Shown here one piece after another: positions 54,237 to 63,884 of a stretch of DNA of 63,884 bases. The notes beneath the pieces were generated by a model. The model did not search any database and had not been told where the DNA came from. It worked only from the letters and a program-made list of their open reading frames with translations. Position numbers and translations under genes: made by a program. The first letter of the stretch is position 1, and the number at the start of each line of letters is the position of its first letter. This DNA is from Nocardia aobensis NBRC 100429 (GTDB taxonomy: Bacteria; Actinomycetota; Actinomycetes; Mycobacteriales; Mycobacteriaceae). The stretch spans positions 1 to 63,884 of the forward strand of contig NZ_BAFQ01000023.1 of assembly GCF_000308375.1 (NCBI RefSeq). Reading direction: 5' to 3'.

Positions 54237-54266
54237 GCCGGTTGTCGGAAGGGCCGGTTGTCGGAA
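54237..54266 (+). repeat. 16-bp tandem repeat upstream of mshD
   Basis: GCCGGTTGTCGGAA occurs at 54237 and 54253, followed by partial copies (GCCGGTGTGCCGG). Lies about 40-70 bp before the mshD start. Confidence 0.75.
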
Positions 54267-54305
54267 CAGCCGGTGTGCCGGCGGATGTGAACGGATGAGC
54301 GAGGG

Positions 54306-55286
54306 ATGGGTGTGAGCGTGCAGGTGCCGGACTGGACCACCGAATTGGCTCCAGCGACCGCGGCCAAGATCGTGGACCTGGTGGAACGCGCGGGTGCCGC
54401 CGACGCGGTCGCGCCGATCTCCGAACAAGCGGTGCTCTCGGTGACCGCATCCGGGCAGGCCGATGTCGATACCGATACCGATGCGCCGGTCGGGCGGACG
54501 CGGCACCTCGCCGTCGAGCGCGACGGCGAACTCGTCGCGTACGCGAATCTCGTTCCCGCGCACGGTGATCACCCGGCGATGGCCGAGGCCGTGGTGGATC
54601 CGCGGGTGCGCGGACGCGGGATCGGCGCGACGCTCGTCGCCGCGGCCCTCGACGCGGGGGGCCCGGGTGCGCGGATCTGGGCGCACGGCAATCTGGCGCC
54701 GGCGCGGGCGGTCGCGGGGCGGCTCGGACTGACCGTCGCGCGCGAGCTGTGGCAGATGCGACGGGCCCTGACGCAGGCTCCGGACGGCGATCGGGCAACC
54801 GCTGAGCTACCGGAATTGAAGGTGCCCGCCGACATCGTGCTGCGGACCTATGCCGGGCCCGCCGACGACGCGGAGATTCTGCGGGTCAACAAGGCCGCCT
54901 TCGACTGGCATCCCGAACAGGGCGGCTGGACCGAGGCCGAGATCGCGGTCCGGAGGGCGGCGCCCTGGTTCGACCCGAAGGGGCTGTTCATCGCCGCCGA
55001 TCCCGCGGATCCCACGCATATTCTGGGCTTTCACTGGACCAAGGTGCACGACCCGGACGAGAACTCGGACGCGGTCGGGGAGGTCTACGTGGTGGCCATC
55101 GACCCGGCCGCTCAGGGCCGCGGTCTGGGGCGCGTGCTCACCCTCGCGGGCCTGCACTATCTGCGCGATCGGGGTCTCGGCGCGGTGATCCTCTACACCG
55201 AGGCCGACAACACCGCGGCCGTGCACACCTACACTCGTCTCGGGTTCGAGACGGCCCACATCGACGCCGCCTACACCGCCCGGTGA
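54306..55286 (+). CDS. mshD: Mycothiol synthase
   Basis: 326 residues, two GNAT acetyltransferase domains. The N-terminal domain (60-150) has the VDPRVRGRGIGATL acetyl-CoA loop; the C-terminal one has IDPAAQGRGLGRVLT. Acetylates Cys-GlcN-Ins in the last step of mycothiol synthesis, the major thiol of actinobacteria. Start is uncertain between ATG 54306 and GTG 54312. Neighbour order glnR-mshD-pst matches M. tuberculosis. Confidence 0.94.
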   Translation: MGVSVQVPDWTTELAPATAAKIVDLVERAGAADAVAPISEQAVLSVTASGQADVDTDTDAPVGRTRHLAVERDGELVAYANLVPAHGDHPAMAEAVVDPRVRGRGIGATLVAAALDAGGPGARIWAHGNLAPARAVAGRLGLTVARELWQMRRALTQAPDGDRATAELPELKVPADIVLRTYAGPADDAEILRVNKAAFDWHPEQGGWTEAEIAVRRAAPWFDPKGLFIAADPADPTHILGFHWTKVHDPDENSDAVGEVYVVAIDPAAQGRGLGRVLTLAGLHYLRDRGLGAVILYTEADNTAAVHTYTRLGFETAHIDAAYTAR

Positions 55287-55345
55287 TTCGCTCGCAGTAA
55301 CGCTGCGGCAAATCTCACAGGTTTGAACCGCAATCGCGCCGGGTT

Positions 55346-55367
55346 GTTCACTCTGCGTTCACTTGCC
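55346..55367 (+). promoter_or_regulatory. PHO-box-like direct repeat before pstS
   Basis: GTTCAC at 55346 and again at 55357, exactly 11 bp apart (GTTCACTCTGC GTTCACTTGCC). This is the repeat unit and spacing of the site bound by PhoP in Streptomyces. A -10 box lies about 28 bp further. Expected: induction on phosphate starvation by the PhoR or SenX3/RegX3-type system. Confidence 0.75.
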
Positions 55368-55394
55368 CAGGTCCCGCTGTCAACCGGACGAATC

Positions 55395-55400
55395 TACTTT
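55395..55400 (+). promoter_or_regulatory. Probable -10 box of pstS
   Basis: TACTTT, located downstream of the PHO-box repeat at a distance that puts the repeat just upstream of the -35 region. The resulting leader would be about 108 nt. Confidence 0.4.
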
Positions 55401-55514
55401 GATCGTGGGCGGCATTCGCTGCTCGGTGCGCAAGTTCTCTGCGAACGGCCACCCACTGGACTCGTCCGGTCGTTGAGGGATCGGACGCGTACGAAGCGTT
55501 TCCCGGAGGAACAG

Positions 55515-56627
55515 GTGAATTTCAAGCGCAGCGGCGCTCTCCTCGGCGTGCTGGCGGCAGCCGGCACTCTGACACTGACTGCCTGTGGTAGCGACGACAA
55601 CTCGGCCGCGACCGGTAACACCACCAAGGTCGACGTGGCCTGCGGTGGCAAGAAGGCTCTGAAGGCCAGCGGATCCTCCGCTCAGAAGAACGCGATGGAC
55701 CGCTTCATCGCCGCCTACGAGCAGAACTGCGACGGCGCGAAGCTGGACTACACCTCCAGCGGCTCCGGCGCCGGCGTGAACGAGTTCGTCGGGGGCCAGA
55801 CCGATTTCGGTGGTTCGGACTCGGCTCTGGACCCGAAGAAGGACGAGCCGAAGAAGGCCGCCGACCGCTGTGGCGCACCGGCCTGGAACCTGCCGACGGT
55901 CTTCGGTCCGATCGCCGTCACCTACAACCTCGACGGTGTCACCAACCTGACCCTCGACGGCCCGACCGCGGCGAAGATCTTCAACGGCACCATCACCAAC
56001 TGGGACGACCCGGCGATCAAGGGCCTGAACCAGGGCGTGAACCTGCCGTCGGACCAGATCCACGTGATCTTCCGCAGCGACGAGTCGGGCACCACCGACA
56101 ACTTCCAGCGTTACCTGGACGCCGCCTCCAACGGTGCGTGGGGCAAGGGTGCGGGCAAGGCGTTCGCCGGCGGTGTCGGCGAGGGCGCGAAGGGCAACGA
56201 GGGCACCTCGGCCGCCATCAAGAGCACCAAGGGCTCCATCACGTACAACGAGTGGTCCTTCGCACGGTCGCAGAACCTGTCCACCGCGCAGATCATCACC
56301 GATGCCGCCGTGAAGCCGGTGGCGCTCAACGCGGAGTCGGCCGGTAAGGCCATCGCCTCCGCGAAGATCGTCGGCGAGGGCAACGACCTGATCATCGACA
56401 CCAAGTCGTTCTACAAGCCGACCGATCCGGGCGCCTACCCGATCATGCTGGCCACCTACGAGATCGTGTGCTCGAAGTACGCCGACGCCGACACCGGCAA
56501 GGCCGTCAAGGCGTTCCTGACCTCGGCGATCTCCAACGGTCAGAACGGCCTCGAGGACTCCGGCTACGTGCCGATCCCGGATGCGTTCAAGACCAAGCTG
56601 ACCACCGCGATCAACGCCATCTCCTGA
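55515..56627 (+). CDS. pstS: Phosphate-binding lipoprotein PstS
   Basis: 370 residues. Lipoprotein signal with lipobox LTAC (Cys near residue 24). Phosphate-binding segments: [14 protein letters not shown] and [12 protein letters not shown]. Delivers phosphate to PstCA. CGGAGGA lies 4 nt before the GTG. First gene of pstSCAB; 11 bp separate it from pstC. Confidence 0.96.
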   Translation: MNFKRSGALLGVLAAAGTLTLTACGSDDNSAATGNTTKVDVACGGKKALKASGSSAQKNAMDRFIAAYEQNCDGAKLDYTSSGSGAGVNEFVGGQTDFGGSDSALDPKKDEPKKAADRCGAPAWNLPTVFGPIAVTYNLDGVTNLTLDGPTAAKIFNGTITNWDDPAIKGLNQGVNLPSDQIHVIFRSDESGTTDNFQRYLDAASNGAWGKGAGKAFAGGVGEGAKGNEGTSAAIKSTKGSITYNEWSFARSQNLSTAQIITDAAVKPVALNAESAGKAIASAKIVGEGNDLIIDTKSFYKPTDPGAYPIMLATYEIVCSKYADADTGKAVKAFLTSAISNGQNGLEDSGYVPIPDAFKTKLTTAINAIS

Positions 56628-56638
56628 TTGCGAAACCC

Positions 56639-57703
56639 ATGACCGTCCACGACGAAGTCACCGCCGCGGGCCAGTCGGATTCGACCGGCCCGCGGACGGG
56701 CAACGAAGTCCCGCCGGGAGATACTTCCTCCATGCCGAGTGAGTCGAGCACCAAGCCGGCCGGTCGCAACGCCGGCGGTCACAGCCGCCGGGGGGAGACC
56801 GTTTTCCGTTCCCTGGCCACGGCCGCCGGGGCGACGATCGTCGCGGCGATCGCGCTCATCGCGCTGTTTCTGCTGATTCGCGCGGTGCCGTCGGTGGCGG
56901 CGAACAAGGCGAACTTCTTCACCAGCGCCGAGTTCAACGTCACCAACGCCGACAACATGCACTTCGGCATCCGCGACCTGTTCATGGTCACGGTGCTGAG
57001 TTCGCTGCTGGCACTGCTGATCGCCGTGCCGCTGGGCGTCGGTATCGCGTTGTTCCTGACGCAGTACGCGCCGAAGGTGTTGTCGCGTCCGTTCGCGATG
57101 CTGGTCGATCTGCTCGCGGCGGTGCCTTCGATCGTGTTCGGTCTGTGGGGTTTCCTGGTGCTGGCCGAGAAGCTGGCACCCTTCGAACAATTCCTGAACG
57201 ACAAATTGGGCTGGTTCTTCCTGTTCAAGGAAGGCAACGTCTCCATCAGCGGCGGTGGCACGATCTTCACCGCCGGTGTCGTGCTCGCGGTGATGATCCT
57301 GCCGATCATCACCTCGGTCAGCCGCGAGGTCTTCCACCTGACTCCCCGGGCGCACATCGAGGCCGCGCAGGCCCTGGGCGCCACCAAGTGGGAGGTGGTG
57401 CGGATGACCGTGCTGCCGTACGGCCGCAGCGGTGTGATCGCCGGTTCCATGCTGGGCCTCGGCCGCGCGCTCGGTGAAACCATCGCGGTGCTGATCGTGC
57501 TGCGTACCGCCGCGACACCCGGCCACTGGTCGCTGTTCGACGGCGGTTACACCTTCGCCTCCAAGATCGCCTCGGCCGCTTCGGAATTCAGCCAGGCGCT
57601 GCCCACCGGCGCCTACATCGCGGCGGGCTTCGTCCTGTTCGCGCTGACCTTCATCGTCAATGCCCTGGCTCGGATCGCCGCCGGCGGGAAGGTGAACGGG
57701 TGA
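56639..57703 (+). CDS. pstC: Phosphate ABC transporter permease PstC
   Basis: 354 residues, six membrane helices. The cytoplasmic EAA loop is [21 protein letters not shown] polar N-terminal part of about 55 residues precedes helix one ([20 protein letters not shown]). An internal ATG (56732) with GGGAG upstream is an alternative start. Stop overlaps the pstA ATG by one base. Confidence 0.95.
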   Translation: MTVHDEVTAAGQSDSTGPRTGNEVPPGDTSSMPSESSTKPAGRNAGGHSRRGETVFRSLATAAGATIVAAIALIALFLLIRAVPSVAANKANFFTSAEFNVTNADNMHFGIRDLFMVTVLSSLLALLIAVPLGVGIALFLTQYAPKVLSRPFAMLVDLLAAVPSIVFGLWGFLVLAEKLAPFEQFLNDKLGWFFLFKEGNVSISGGGTIFTAGVVLAVMILPIITSVSREVFHLTPRAHIEAAQALGATKWEVVRMTVLPYGRSGVIAGSMLGLGRALGETIAVLIVLRTAATPGHWSLFDGGYTFASKIASAASEFSQALPTGAYIAAGFVLFALTFIVNALARIAAGGKVNG

Positions 57704-58602
57704 TGACCACCACGTTGGACAAGCCGATCAAGGCGCCCACGTTCCGCCACGTGAGCCTGGGCCGCAAGGTCCGCAACAATGTCGCCACCTCGGTCATGTG
57801 GCTGTGCTTCGGCATCGCGCTGGTGCCGCTGGGCTGGGTGCTGATCCTGGTGCTGAACAAGGGTTTCCACGCGATCGTCAGCAGCGGCTGGTGGTCCAAG
57901 TCGCAGAAGGGCGTGCTGCCCGACCAGTTCGCGGGCGGTGTGTATCACGCGATCTACGGAACGATCGTGCAGTCGGCGGTCGCCGCGGTGATCGCGGTGC
58001 CGCTGGGCATCATGGCCGCGGTCTACCTGGTCGAATACGGTCGCGGCTGGCTGGCGAAGACGACCACCTTCATGGTCGACATCCTCGCCGGTGTGCCCTC
58101 GATCGTGGCGGCGCTGTTCGTCTTCGCGCTGTGGATCGCCACCTTCGGTTTCCCGCAGTCGGCCTTCGCGGTGTCGCTGGCACTGGTGCTGCTGATGTTG
58201 CCGGTGGTGGTGCGCAGTACCGAGGAAATGCTCAAACTCGTGCCCGACGAATTGCGCGAGGCCTCGTACGCGCTGGGCATCCCGAAATGGAAGACGATCC
58301 TGCGGATCGTCGTGCCGACCGCTCTGCCCGGCATGATCAGCGGTATGTTGCTCGCGGTCGCCCGCGTCATGGGCGAAACCGCGCCGGTGCTGGTCCTCGT
58401 CGGCTATTCGAAGTCGATCAACACCAACATCTTCAACGGAAATATGGCGTCGCTGCCACTGATGATCTACCAGGAACTGGCCAACCCGGAAGCGGCCGGC
58501 CGGATGCGAGTGTGGGGCGCGTCGCTGACGCTGATCCTGATCATCGCCCTGCTGTACATCGGCGCGGCCGTGGTCAACAAACTGCTCACGCGGAATCGAT
58601 AG
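57703..58602 (+). CDS. pstA: Phosphate ABC transporter permease PstA
   Basis: 299 residues, six membrane helices. EAA loop: [20 protein letters not shown]. Pairs with PstC to form the channel. ATG overlapping the pstC stop (TGATG), so translation is coupled. Confidence 0.95.
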   Translation: MTTTLDKPIKAPTFRHVSLGRKVRNNVATSVMWLCFGIALVPLGWVLILVLNKGFHAIVSSGWWSKSQKGVLPDQFAGGVYHAIYGTIVQSAVAAVIAVPLGIMAAVYLVEYGRGWLAKTTTFMVDILAGVPSIVAALFVFALWIATFGFPQSAFAVSLALVLLMLPVVVRSTEEMLKLVPDELREASYALGIPKWKTILRIVVPTALPGMISGMLLAVARVMGETAPVLVLVGYSKSINTNIFNGNMASLPLMIYQELANPEAAGRMRVWGASLTLILIIALLYIGAAVVNKLLTRNR

Positions 58603-58621
58603 AAGCGAACGGAATACGACA

Positions 58622-59398
<777 letters not shown>

Positions 59399-59427
59399 GC
59401 GGGCCGAGCCTGTCGGTGTTTCGGAAG

Positions 59428-59457
59428 CCCCGTCCCTGGTGGGACGGGGTTTTCTCT
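59428..59457 (+). terminator. Rho-independent terminator of the pst operon
   Basis: 9-bp perfect stem CCCCGTCCC/GGGACGGGG, loop TGGT, then TTTTCTCTT. The only classical U-tract terminator on the plus strand here. Confidence 0.92.
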
Positions 59458-59575
59458 TGTGGCACGCAGGGACATCGATATGGCGTCCATCACAGTGATC
59501 CCGAGTTGTGTGCTCGCTCATCTCCTACCGTAGTCGGTTGTCTGACACTCGCGGTAACAGTTATCTTCCTCCTGA

Positions 59576-59595
59576 ACTAAACCGATCGTTATAGT
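59576..59595. promoter_or_regulatory. Imperfect palindrome over the MFS gene -10 box
   Basis: 20 bp, ACTAAACCGATCGTTATAGT, centred on CGATCG; 16 of 20 positions are symmetrical. The right end is the -10 hexamer TATAGT (59590-59595). The GGAGG ribosome site and ATG follow. Looks like a repressor site (TetR or MarR style); no regulator is adjacent. Confidence 0.5.
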
Positions 59596-59606
59596 CAGGA
59601 GGCGGG

Positions 59607-61247
59607 ATGACGGTGTCAACGGCGAGACCAGTGGCCCAGCAGGGGATTCCGATCGCGACGCGGATGCGGATCTTCGCGTTGATCGCGATCTGTGTGGCCG
59701 AACTGCTGGTCGTACTGGACAACACGCTGGTCAATGTGGCTCTGCCCTCGATGGCGGTGCAGTTGCAGGCCCGGATGAGTGGCCTGCAGTGGATCGTGGA
59801 CGCGTTCACCCTGGCGTTCGCCGGACTGCTGCTGCCGCTCGGCCATCTGGGCGACCGCTACGGCCGCCGCCGGCTGATGATCATCGGCCTGGCGGGCGTG
59901 GCGGTCATGTCGGCCGCCGGTGCGATGTCCTCGGGCCTCGGCCAGGTGATCGCCGCGCGCGCCGGCATGGGCGTCTTCGCCGCCGCGGTCTTCCCGGCGA
60001 CGCTGGCGTTGATCATCAACCTGTTCCCGGAGGCGCGGGCCCGAGCCGCGGCCATCGCGTTGTGGACCGCCATGGCAGGTATCGCGGTGGCGATCGGACC
60101 GGTGACCGGCGGGTGGCTGCTCGAATACTTCAGCTGGCACGCCGTGTTCTGGATCAATGTGCCGATCGCGGCGATCACGATCGCGGCAGTGCTCGTCGTC
60201 GTTCCCGAATCGCGGGCCGACCACAGCGGCCGGCTCGATGTGCTCGGCATCGGTCTCTCGCTGGTGGCGGTCACGACGCTGGTGTGGACGATCATCGAGG
60301 CGCCGAAGCACGGCTGGTTGTCCGGGCGCAGCGTCGGCGGCTATGCGCTCTCGCTGATTCTGCTTGCGCTGTACGTGATCTGGGAGTTGCGGGTCGAATC
60401 ACCGGTGCTGAACATGCGGCTGTTCCGGATCCGGCGCTTCTCGATCCCGGCCCTGGCGATCACCGTCTCCTATTTCTGCGCCTTCGGATTCCTGTTCCTG
60501 ATCACTCAGTACTTCCAGGGGGTGAAGGAGTTCAGCGCCCTCGAATTCGGTATCCACTCCTTGCCTTTCGCGGCGGCGGTGGGCTTCGGCGCGCCCCTGG
60601 CGACCCTGGCGGCGCAGCGCATCGGCACCACCGCCACCGTGGTGTGCGGTCTGCTCCTGCTGGCCGCCGGCATGTTCTTCGCGGGCCGGGTGACCGTCGA
60701 AACACCCTATCTGGGAACGGTTCTGGTCTCGATGGTGCTGATGGGCATCGGCTTCGGCGTCGTGCAGGGACCGGCCACGGAATCCATCATGGGTGCGGTG
60801 CCGATCGAGGAGGCGGGCGCCGGGTCCGCGGTCAACGACACCACCCGCGAGGTGGGCGGCACCCTCGGCGTCGCCGTCCTCGGCTCGATCATGACCTCCG
60901 TCTACACCGATCGAGTCGGCGCCCGCATCGACGCGATCCCGGACGCGATCATGAATCCCACCCAGAAGAGTCTGGCCCGCGACACTCCGATCAGCGTGCT
61001 GGAGATCGTGAAGGCGCCGATCAGCCCGTTCTTCGCCGGCGCGAAAGCCGATCTGGTGCATGCCATGAAGGTGGCCGCCCTCGCCGGCTCGACGGCCGCA
61101 TCCTGGGCGGCGGTCGGCGCACTGCTGGTCTGCGCGGTGCTCGTCGCGGCGCTGTTGCCCTGGAAACCTCAGCGCGGCGCGTCACTACTGCTGGGCCGAA
61201 CCACGGAGGAAGTCCCGGCAAAAGCCGATTTCCCCGGCCGCACATAA
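59607..61247 (+). CDS. DHA2-family (14-helix) MFS drug exporter
   Basis: 546 residues, 14 membrane helices. Motifs: LDNTLVNVALPSM (motif D1), GHLGDRYGRRRLMI (motif A) and GPVTGGWLLEYFSWHAVFWINVP (motif C; read in two parts). It belongs with EmrB/QacA-type proton-driven exporters. Substrate unknown. Basic Arg/Lys-poor tail after helix 14. Good ribosome site (AGGAGG). Transcribed alone toward the convergent phoU. Confidence 0.9.
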   Translation: MTVSTARPVAQQGIPIATRMRIFALIAICVAELLVVLDNTLVNVALPSMAVQLQARMSGLQWIVDAFTLAFAGLLLPLGHLGDRYGRRRLMIIGLAGVAVMSAAGAMSSGLGQVIAARAGMGVFAAAVFPATLALIINLFPEARARAAAIALWTAMAGIAVAIGPVTGGWLLEYFSWHAVFWINVPIAAITIAAVLVVVPESRADHSGRLDVLGIGLSLVAVTTLVWTIIEAPKHGWLSGRSVGGYALSLILLALYVIWELRVESPVLNMRLFRIRRFSIPALAITVSYFCAFGFLFLITQYFQGVKEFSALEFGIHSLPFAAAVGFGAPLATLAAQRIGTTATVVCGLLLLAAGMFFAGRVTVETPYLGTVLVSMVLMGIGFGVVQGPATESIMGAVPIEEAGAGSAVNDTTREVGGTLGVAVLGSIMTSVYTDRVGARIDAIPDAIMNPTQKSLARDTPISVLEIVKAPISPFFAGAKADLVHAMKVAALAGSTAASWAAVGALLVCAVLVAALLPWKPQRGASLLLGRTTEEVPAKADFPGRT

Positions 61248-61251
61248 CGTC

Positions 61252-61282
61252 GCTGCCCGTCCGCATGCTGGACGGGCAGCGG
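61252..61282. terminator. Bidirectional terminator between MFS gene and phoU
   Basis: A perfect 12-bp stem (CGCTGCCCGTCC with its complement) and 7-nt loop, 4 bp after the MFS stop and 31 bp from the phoU stop. Confidence 0.8.
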
Positions 61283-61313
61283 TCTCCGCCCGGACCGGAG
61301 AGGCGGCCCGACC

Positions 61314-61985
61314 TCAGATCTTCTCGGTCGCGGCGTCCGGGTCGGGCGGCAGCACACCGGTCACGAGGAAGACGACCCGGCGGCCGATCTCGACCGCATG
61401 GTCGGCGAAGCGTTCGTAATAGCGGCCCAGCAGCGTGACATCGACGGCGGCGGCCACGCCGTACTTCCATTCCCGGTCCATCAGCAGCGAGAACAGGTGG
61501 CGATGCAGATCGTCCATCGCCTCGTCGTCCTCGTTGAGTCGCGCGGCCCGCTCCGGATCGCGCGTCTCCAGGACCTCCTTGGCGGCGGCGCCCATATTCA
61601 CCGCGATGCGGCCCATCTCGGCGAAGTAGCCGTTCACCGATTCCGGGAGCGCGTGGTTCGGATGCCGGCGGCGGGCCACCTTGGCCACATGCAGCGCCAG
61701 CACACCCATCCGATTCACATCGGAGACGATCTGGATGGCGCTCACCACCTGCCGCAGGTCGCCGGCCACGGGCGCCTGCAGCGCCAGCAGCGCGAACGCC
61801 TTCTCCTCGGCCTGCGCGATCATCTCGGCGATCCGGTCGTACTCGGTGATCACCTGTTCGGCCAGCGAGATGTCGGCCTGCAGCAGCGACTGGGTCGCCC
61901 GCTCCATGGCCGAACCGGCCAGTCCGGCCATCTCACCCAGAAGATCGGCGAGTTCGGCCATTTGTTCGTTGTAGATGACACGCAT
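61314..61985 (-). CDS. phoU: Phosphate signalling protein PhoU
   Basis: 223 residues, two three-helix bundles. Metal-binding-type motifs are in [17 protein letters not shown] and [17 protein letters not shown]. Links PstB activity with the phosphate-sensing kinase and favours repression when phosphate is high; in mycobacteria (PhoY2) it also influences persistence. Encoded apart from pst and in the other direction. The leaderless start is supported by a -10 box 8 nt upstream. Confidence 0.95.
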   Translation of the reverse strand: MRVIYNEQMAELADLLGEMAGLAGSAMERATQSLLQADISLAEQVITEYDRIAEMIAQAEEKAFALLALQAPVAGDLRQVVSAIQIVSDVNRMGVLALHVAKVARRRHPNHALPESVNGYFAEMGRIAVNMGAAAKEVLETRDPERAARLNEDDEAMDDLHRHLFSLLMDREWKYGVAAAVDVTLLGRYYERFADHAVEIGRRVVFLVTGVLPPDPDAATEKI

Positions 61986-61993
61986 GAAACCAA

Positions 61994-61999
61994 AGACTA
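61994..61999 (-). promoter_or_regulatory. -10 box of leaderless phoU
   Basis: TAGTCT on the minus strand, 8 nt before the ATG at 61985; no ribosome site. Confidence 0.5.
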
Positions 62000-62083
62000 G
62001 TTCCCGGCTCTGACCAAGTCACGAACGGTGGGTGAATCGTCGGTGCCGGGCAGACCGGCGCTGTCGTCGCAGGTGAGCGCGGC

Positions 62084-63884
62084 TCACTTGCAGAGGTCGT
62101 CGCCCGCGTTGACGTGCTCGAGATCGGAGGGGAGTGTGACCGGCGTCGCGGCGGCATCGGTGGCTCCGGCCGGGGCGGGAACCGGCGACCCGAACGCGGT
62201 CGGCGTGCCGACGGTGCCGGAGAAGTCCGCGCCGAGGGCCACCTCCACGATGCTGCCCAAATTCGATGCCACGGCCAGTTTCGCGCCCGGCAATGCCGAG
62301 GCCACCGTCGCGGCCTCGGCCTCGTGACCGGCCGCATAGCGGACCGTGGTGTTGTCGATCGTGCCGCCGGAGTAGTTGCCGACGTTGTAGATCTGGAAGC
62401 CGTCGGCCGCGAACCTGGTCGCCGCCGTGCTCGCCACGCCGGTCACTCCGGAACCGTTGGACACCTGCACCGACACCGTGTTCGGATCCACGGCGGTCAA
62501 TTGCGGCGGGGCCGGGGCCGGAGCGGACTTGGACGGCTCCGGCGCCTTCTTCTCGCCCGGCAGCGGCTGGTCGTCGATGATCGCCTGGAAGATCGCCTTG
62601 ATATCCGATTCGCGGGGAATCTCGTTGCCGTAGGAGGTGGTGCCCGCGGTCGGCACCGTCAGGAACGTGATCGCGCCCGCGCTCACCTTCTGCAGCGAGC
62701 GGCCCAGCATCAGCAGATCCTTGGTGTTGACGTTGTCCATGAAGGCATGGCTGCTGAACGCGCCGATGAAGCCGTTGAGCTTGCCGATGTCGAAGAGCAC
62801 CTTCGAGGACAGGGCACTGCGCAGCAGCGAGGAGAGGAACAGCTGCTGGCGGTGGATGCGGTCGTAGTCGCTGCGCTCCTCGCCCTGGACGTGGCGGGCG
62901 CGGACGTAGTCCAGCGCGGTCGGGCCGTTGAGGATCTGGCGGCCCGGATTCGGCAGCACCGTACCGAGCTCCTCGTCGACCAGCGGCCGGTTGGTGCACA
63001 CCTCGACACCGCCGATGGTGTCGACCATCGACTGGAAACCGCTGAAGTCGATGCCGACGAAGTGGCTGATCTTCAGGCCGGACAGCCTCTGGATCACCTT
63101 GGTCAGGCATTTCGGCCCGCCCAGGGCGTAGGTGGCGTTGAGCTTGTCGCCGATCGCGGACGGGAATTTCGCGTCGGTGTATTTGGCCTTGTCGTTGTCC
63201 CAGCCCTCGCATTCGGGGCGGCTGACGTCGAGGTCGCGGGGGAAGGAGACGGCCACGACGCGGGAGCGGTTCGCCGGAATGTGCACCAGCATCACGGTGT
63301 CGGACCGGGCGCCCTCGGCGTCGTCGGTGGTGCCGGCACCGAGCGAGCTGTCCACGCCGGCACGGGTGTCGGTGCCGACGATGAGGAAGTTCTCGTCACC
63401 GGTCTGGCCGCCGGGATCGATGATGTCGGCGGAATTCTCGTCCAGCGCCGACACCTGGGTGAACCCGTTGTCGGTGGCACGCAGGTAGTTCCAGCCCACA
63501 CCGGTCATGACGAGAGCCAGAACCGCGCACATCGACGTGGTCACCCGGGCCGCGAGCCGGGTACGCCGGCGCCGGCGCTGCCGACTCGCCGCCAGCCGCG
63601 ACAACGGCGGCTTGCCGACCGTCGCGGGGCCCGCCGAAGCCGTTGCCTCCGTGCCGGATTCGTCGTCGGGTACGGGCAACTGGTCGGTCACCTGGTCGGC
63701 GACGGGCGCCTTGGCGGTGGCAGGCCGATCGGCCGGACCCTCGGCAGCGGGGGCGCGGTAGACCGCGGTTCGCTGGGCATCGGCGGAAACCGGTGCGGCA
63801 CTACGCGTTGCGGCGGATTCCGGTCGTTGCGATCCCGGTTTCGACGCTGCGCGTGGATCGGATGCGCCCCCGAGGCGACGTGGG
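62084..63884 (-). CDS. LytR-CpsA-Psr (LCP) family protein, N-terminus cut by the window
   Basis: The frame stays open to the right end of the window. A start at the GTG 63691 (VTDQLPVPDDES) would give 535 residues, but 64 further in-frame codons of similar disordered, Ala/Pro/Arg-rich composition suggest the true start is outside. From 63691: cytoplasmic part, basic stretch RQRRRRRTRLAAR, one membrane helix, LCP domain (SDTVMLVHIPANRSRVVAVS, FPRDLDV, DYVRARHVQG) and a LytR_C domain (VQVSNGSGVTGVAS). LCP enzymes attach arabinogalactan or other glycopolymers to peptidoglycan. Remembered counterpart: Rv0822c. Confidence 0.9.
   Translation of the reverse strand, partial: PRRLGGASDPRAASKPGSQRPESAATRSAAPVSADAQRTAVYRAPAAEGPADRPATAKAPVADQVTDQLPVPDDESGTEATASAGPATVGKPPLSRLAASRQRRRRRTRLAARVTTSMCAVLALVMTGVGWNYLRATDNGFTQVSALDENSADIIDPGGQTGDENFLIVGTDTRAGVDSSLGAGTTDDAEGARSDTVMLVHIPANRSRVVAVSFPRDLDVSRPECEGWDNDKAKYTDAKFPSAIGDKLNATYALGGPKCLTKVIQRLSGLKISHFVGIDFSGFQSMVDTIGGVEVCTNRPLVDEELGTVLPNPGRQILNGPTALDYVRARHVQGEERSDYDRIHRQQLFLSSLLRSALSSKVLFDIGKLNGFIGAFSSHAFMDNVNTKDLLMLGRSLQKVSAGAITFLTVPTAGTTSYGNEIPRESDIKAIFQAIIDDQPLPGEKKAPEPSKSAPAPAPPQLTAVDPNTVSVQVSNGSGVTGVASTAATRFAADGFQIYNVGNYSGGTIDNTTVRYAAGHEAEAATVASALPGAKLAVASNLGSIVEVALGADFSGTVGTPTAFGSPVPAPAGATDAAATPVTLPSDLEHVNAGDDLCK

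Overview
The window is about 69-70 % GC by eye, actinobacterial, and most likely from Nocardia or a close mycolate-containing relative. The reasons are mycothiol synthase (mshD), an antigen-85-like esterase, LmeA, nitrobindin, many leaderless genes with a TANNNT -10 box 6-8 nt before an ATG/GTG, and a gene order that follows (from memory) the Mycobacterium tuberculosis stretch Rv0758 (phoR) to Rv0822c. No tRNA, rRNA, insertion sequence, phage gene or CRISPR array was seen. Both ends are cut inside genes: phoR on the left, an LCP-family gene on the right.

Layout. 1-2310: 3' end of phoR, a small secreted protein on an AT-richer island, a HIT protein. 2394-18802: purD, an M23 peptidase, an aminotransferase, a TetR regulator, purB, a second HIT protein, a mycolyltransferase-like esterase, ptrB, a DUF2334 protein, gadB, an M20 peptidase, an MBL hydrolase, purS-purQ. 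18815-32613: amino-acid dehydrogenase with divergent LysR, a signal-less AmiC-type binding protein with divergent MarR, apeB, a GT87 mannosyltransferase, purL, and several membrane or lipid-linked genes. 32726-41941: purF, an alpha/beta hydrolase-TetR pair with a clear operator, purM, DUF3073, an asparaginase-MOSC-YgfZ operon, and a pabC-like gene. 42023-48377: cydABDC, encoding cytochrome bd oxidase and its ABC exporter, behind a 20-bp perfect palindrome. 48428-53020: an orphan small ORF with a structured RNA, nitrobindin with a 31-residue membrane protein, and the sseC-cysA2-DUF4395 sulfur operon preceded by a polycysteine leader ORF, then thiX-lmeA. 53322-63884: glnR, mshD, the phosphate operon pstSCAB behind a PHO-box-like repeat, an MFS exporter, phoU, and the LCP gene.

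Functionally, six purine steps are scattered but co-oriented: PurD, PurS/PurQ/PurL (one FGAM synthase), PurF, PurM and PurB. purC, which I recall lying near purB in M. tuberculosis, is not in the window. Phosphate control is present as phoR, pstSCAB and phoU. Sulfur control is present as a cysteine-responsive leader before a rhodanese operon.

The two most interesting non-coding signals are the polycysteine leader at 51522-51655, a homologue of a known mycobacterial attenuator type, and the orphan unit at 48428-48689. The latter has its own promoter, an almost perfect anti-Shine-Dalgarno match, a 12-codon ORF and about 150 nt of nearly back-to-back helices including a compact three-way junction. 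It has no downstream gene on its strand, and I cannot match it to a known family.
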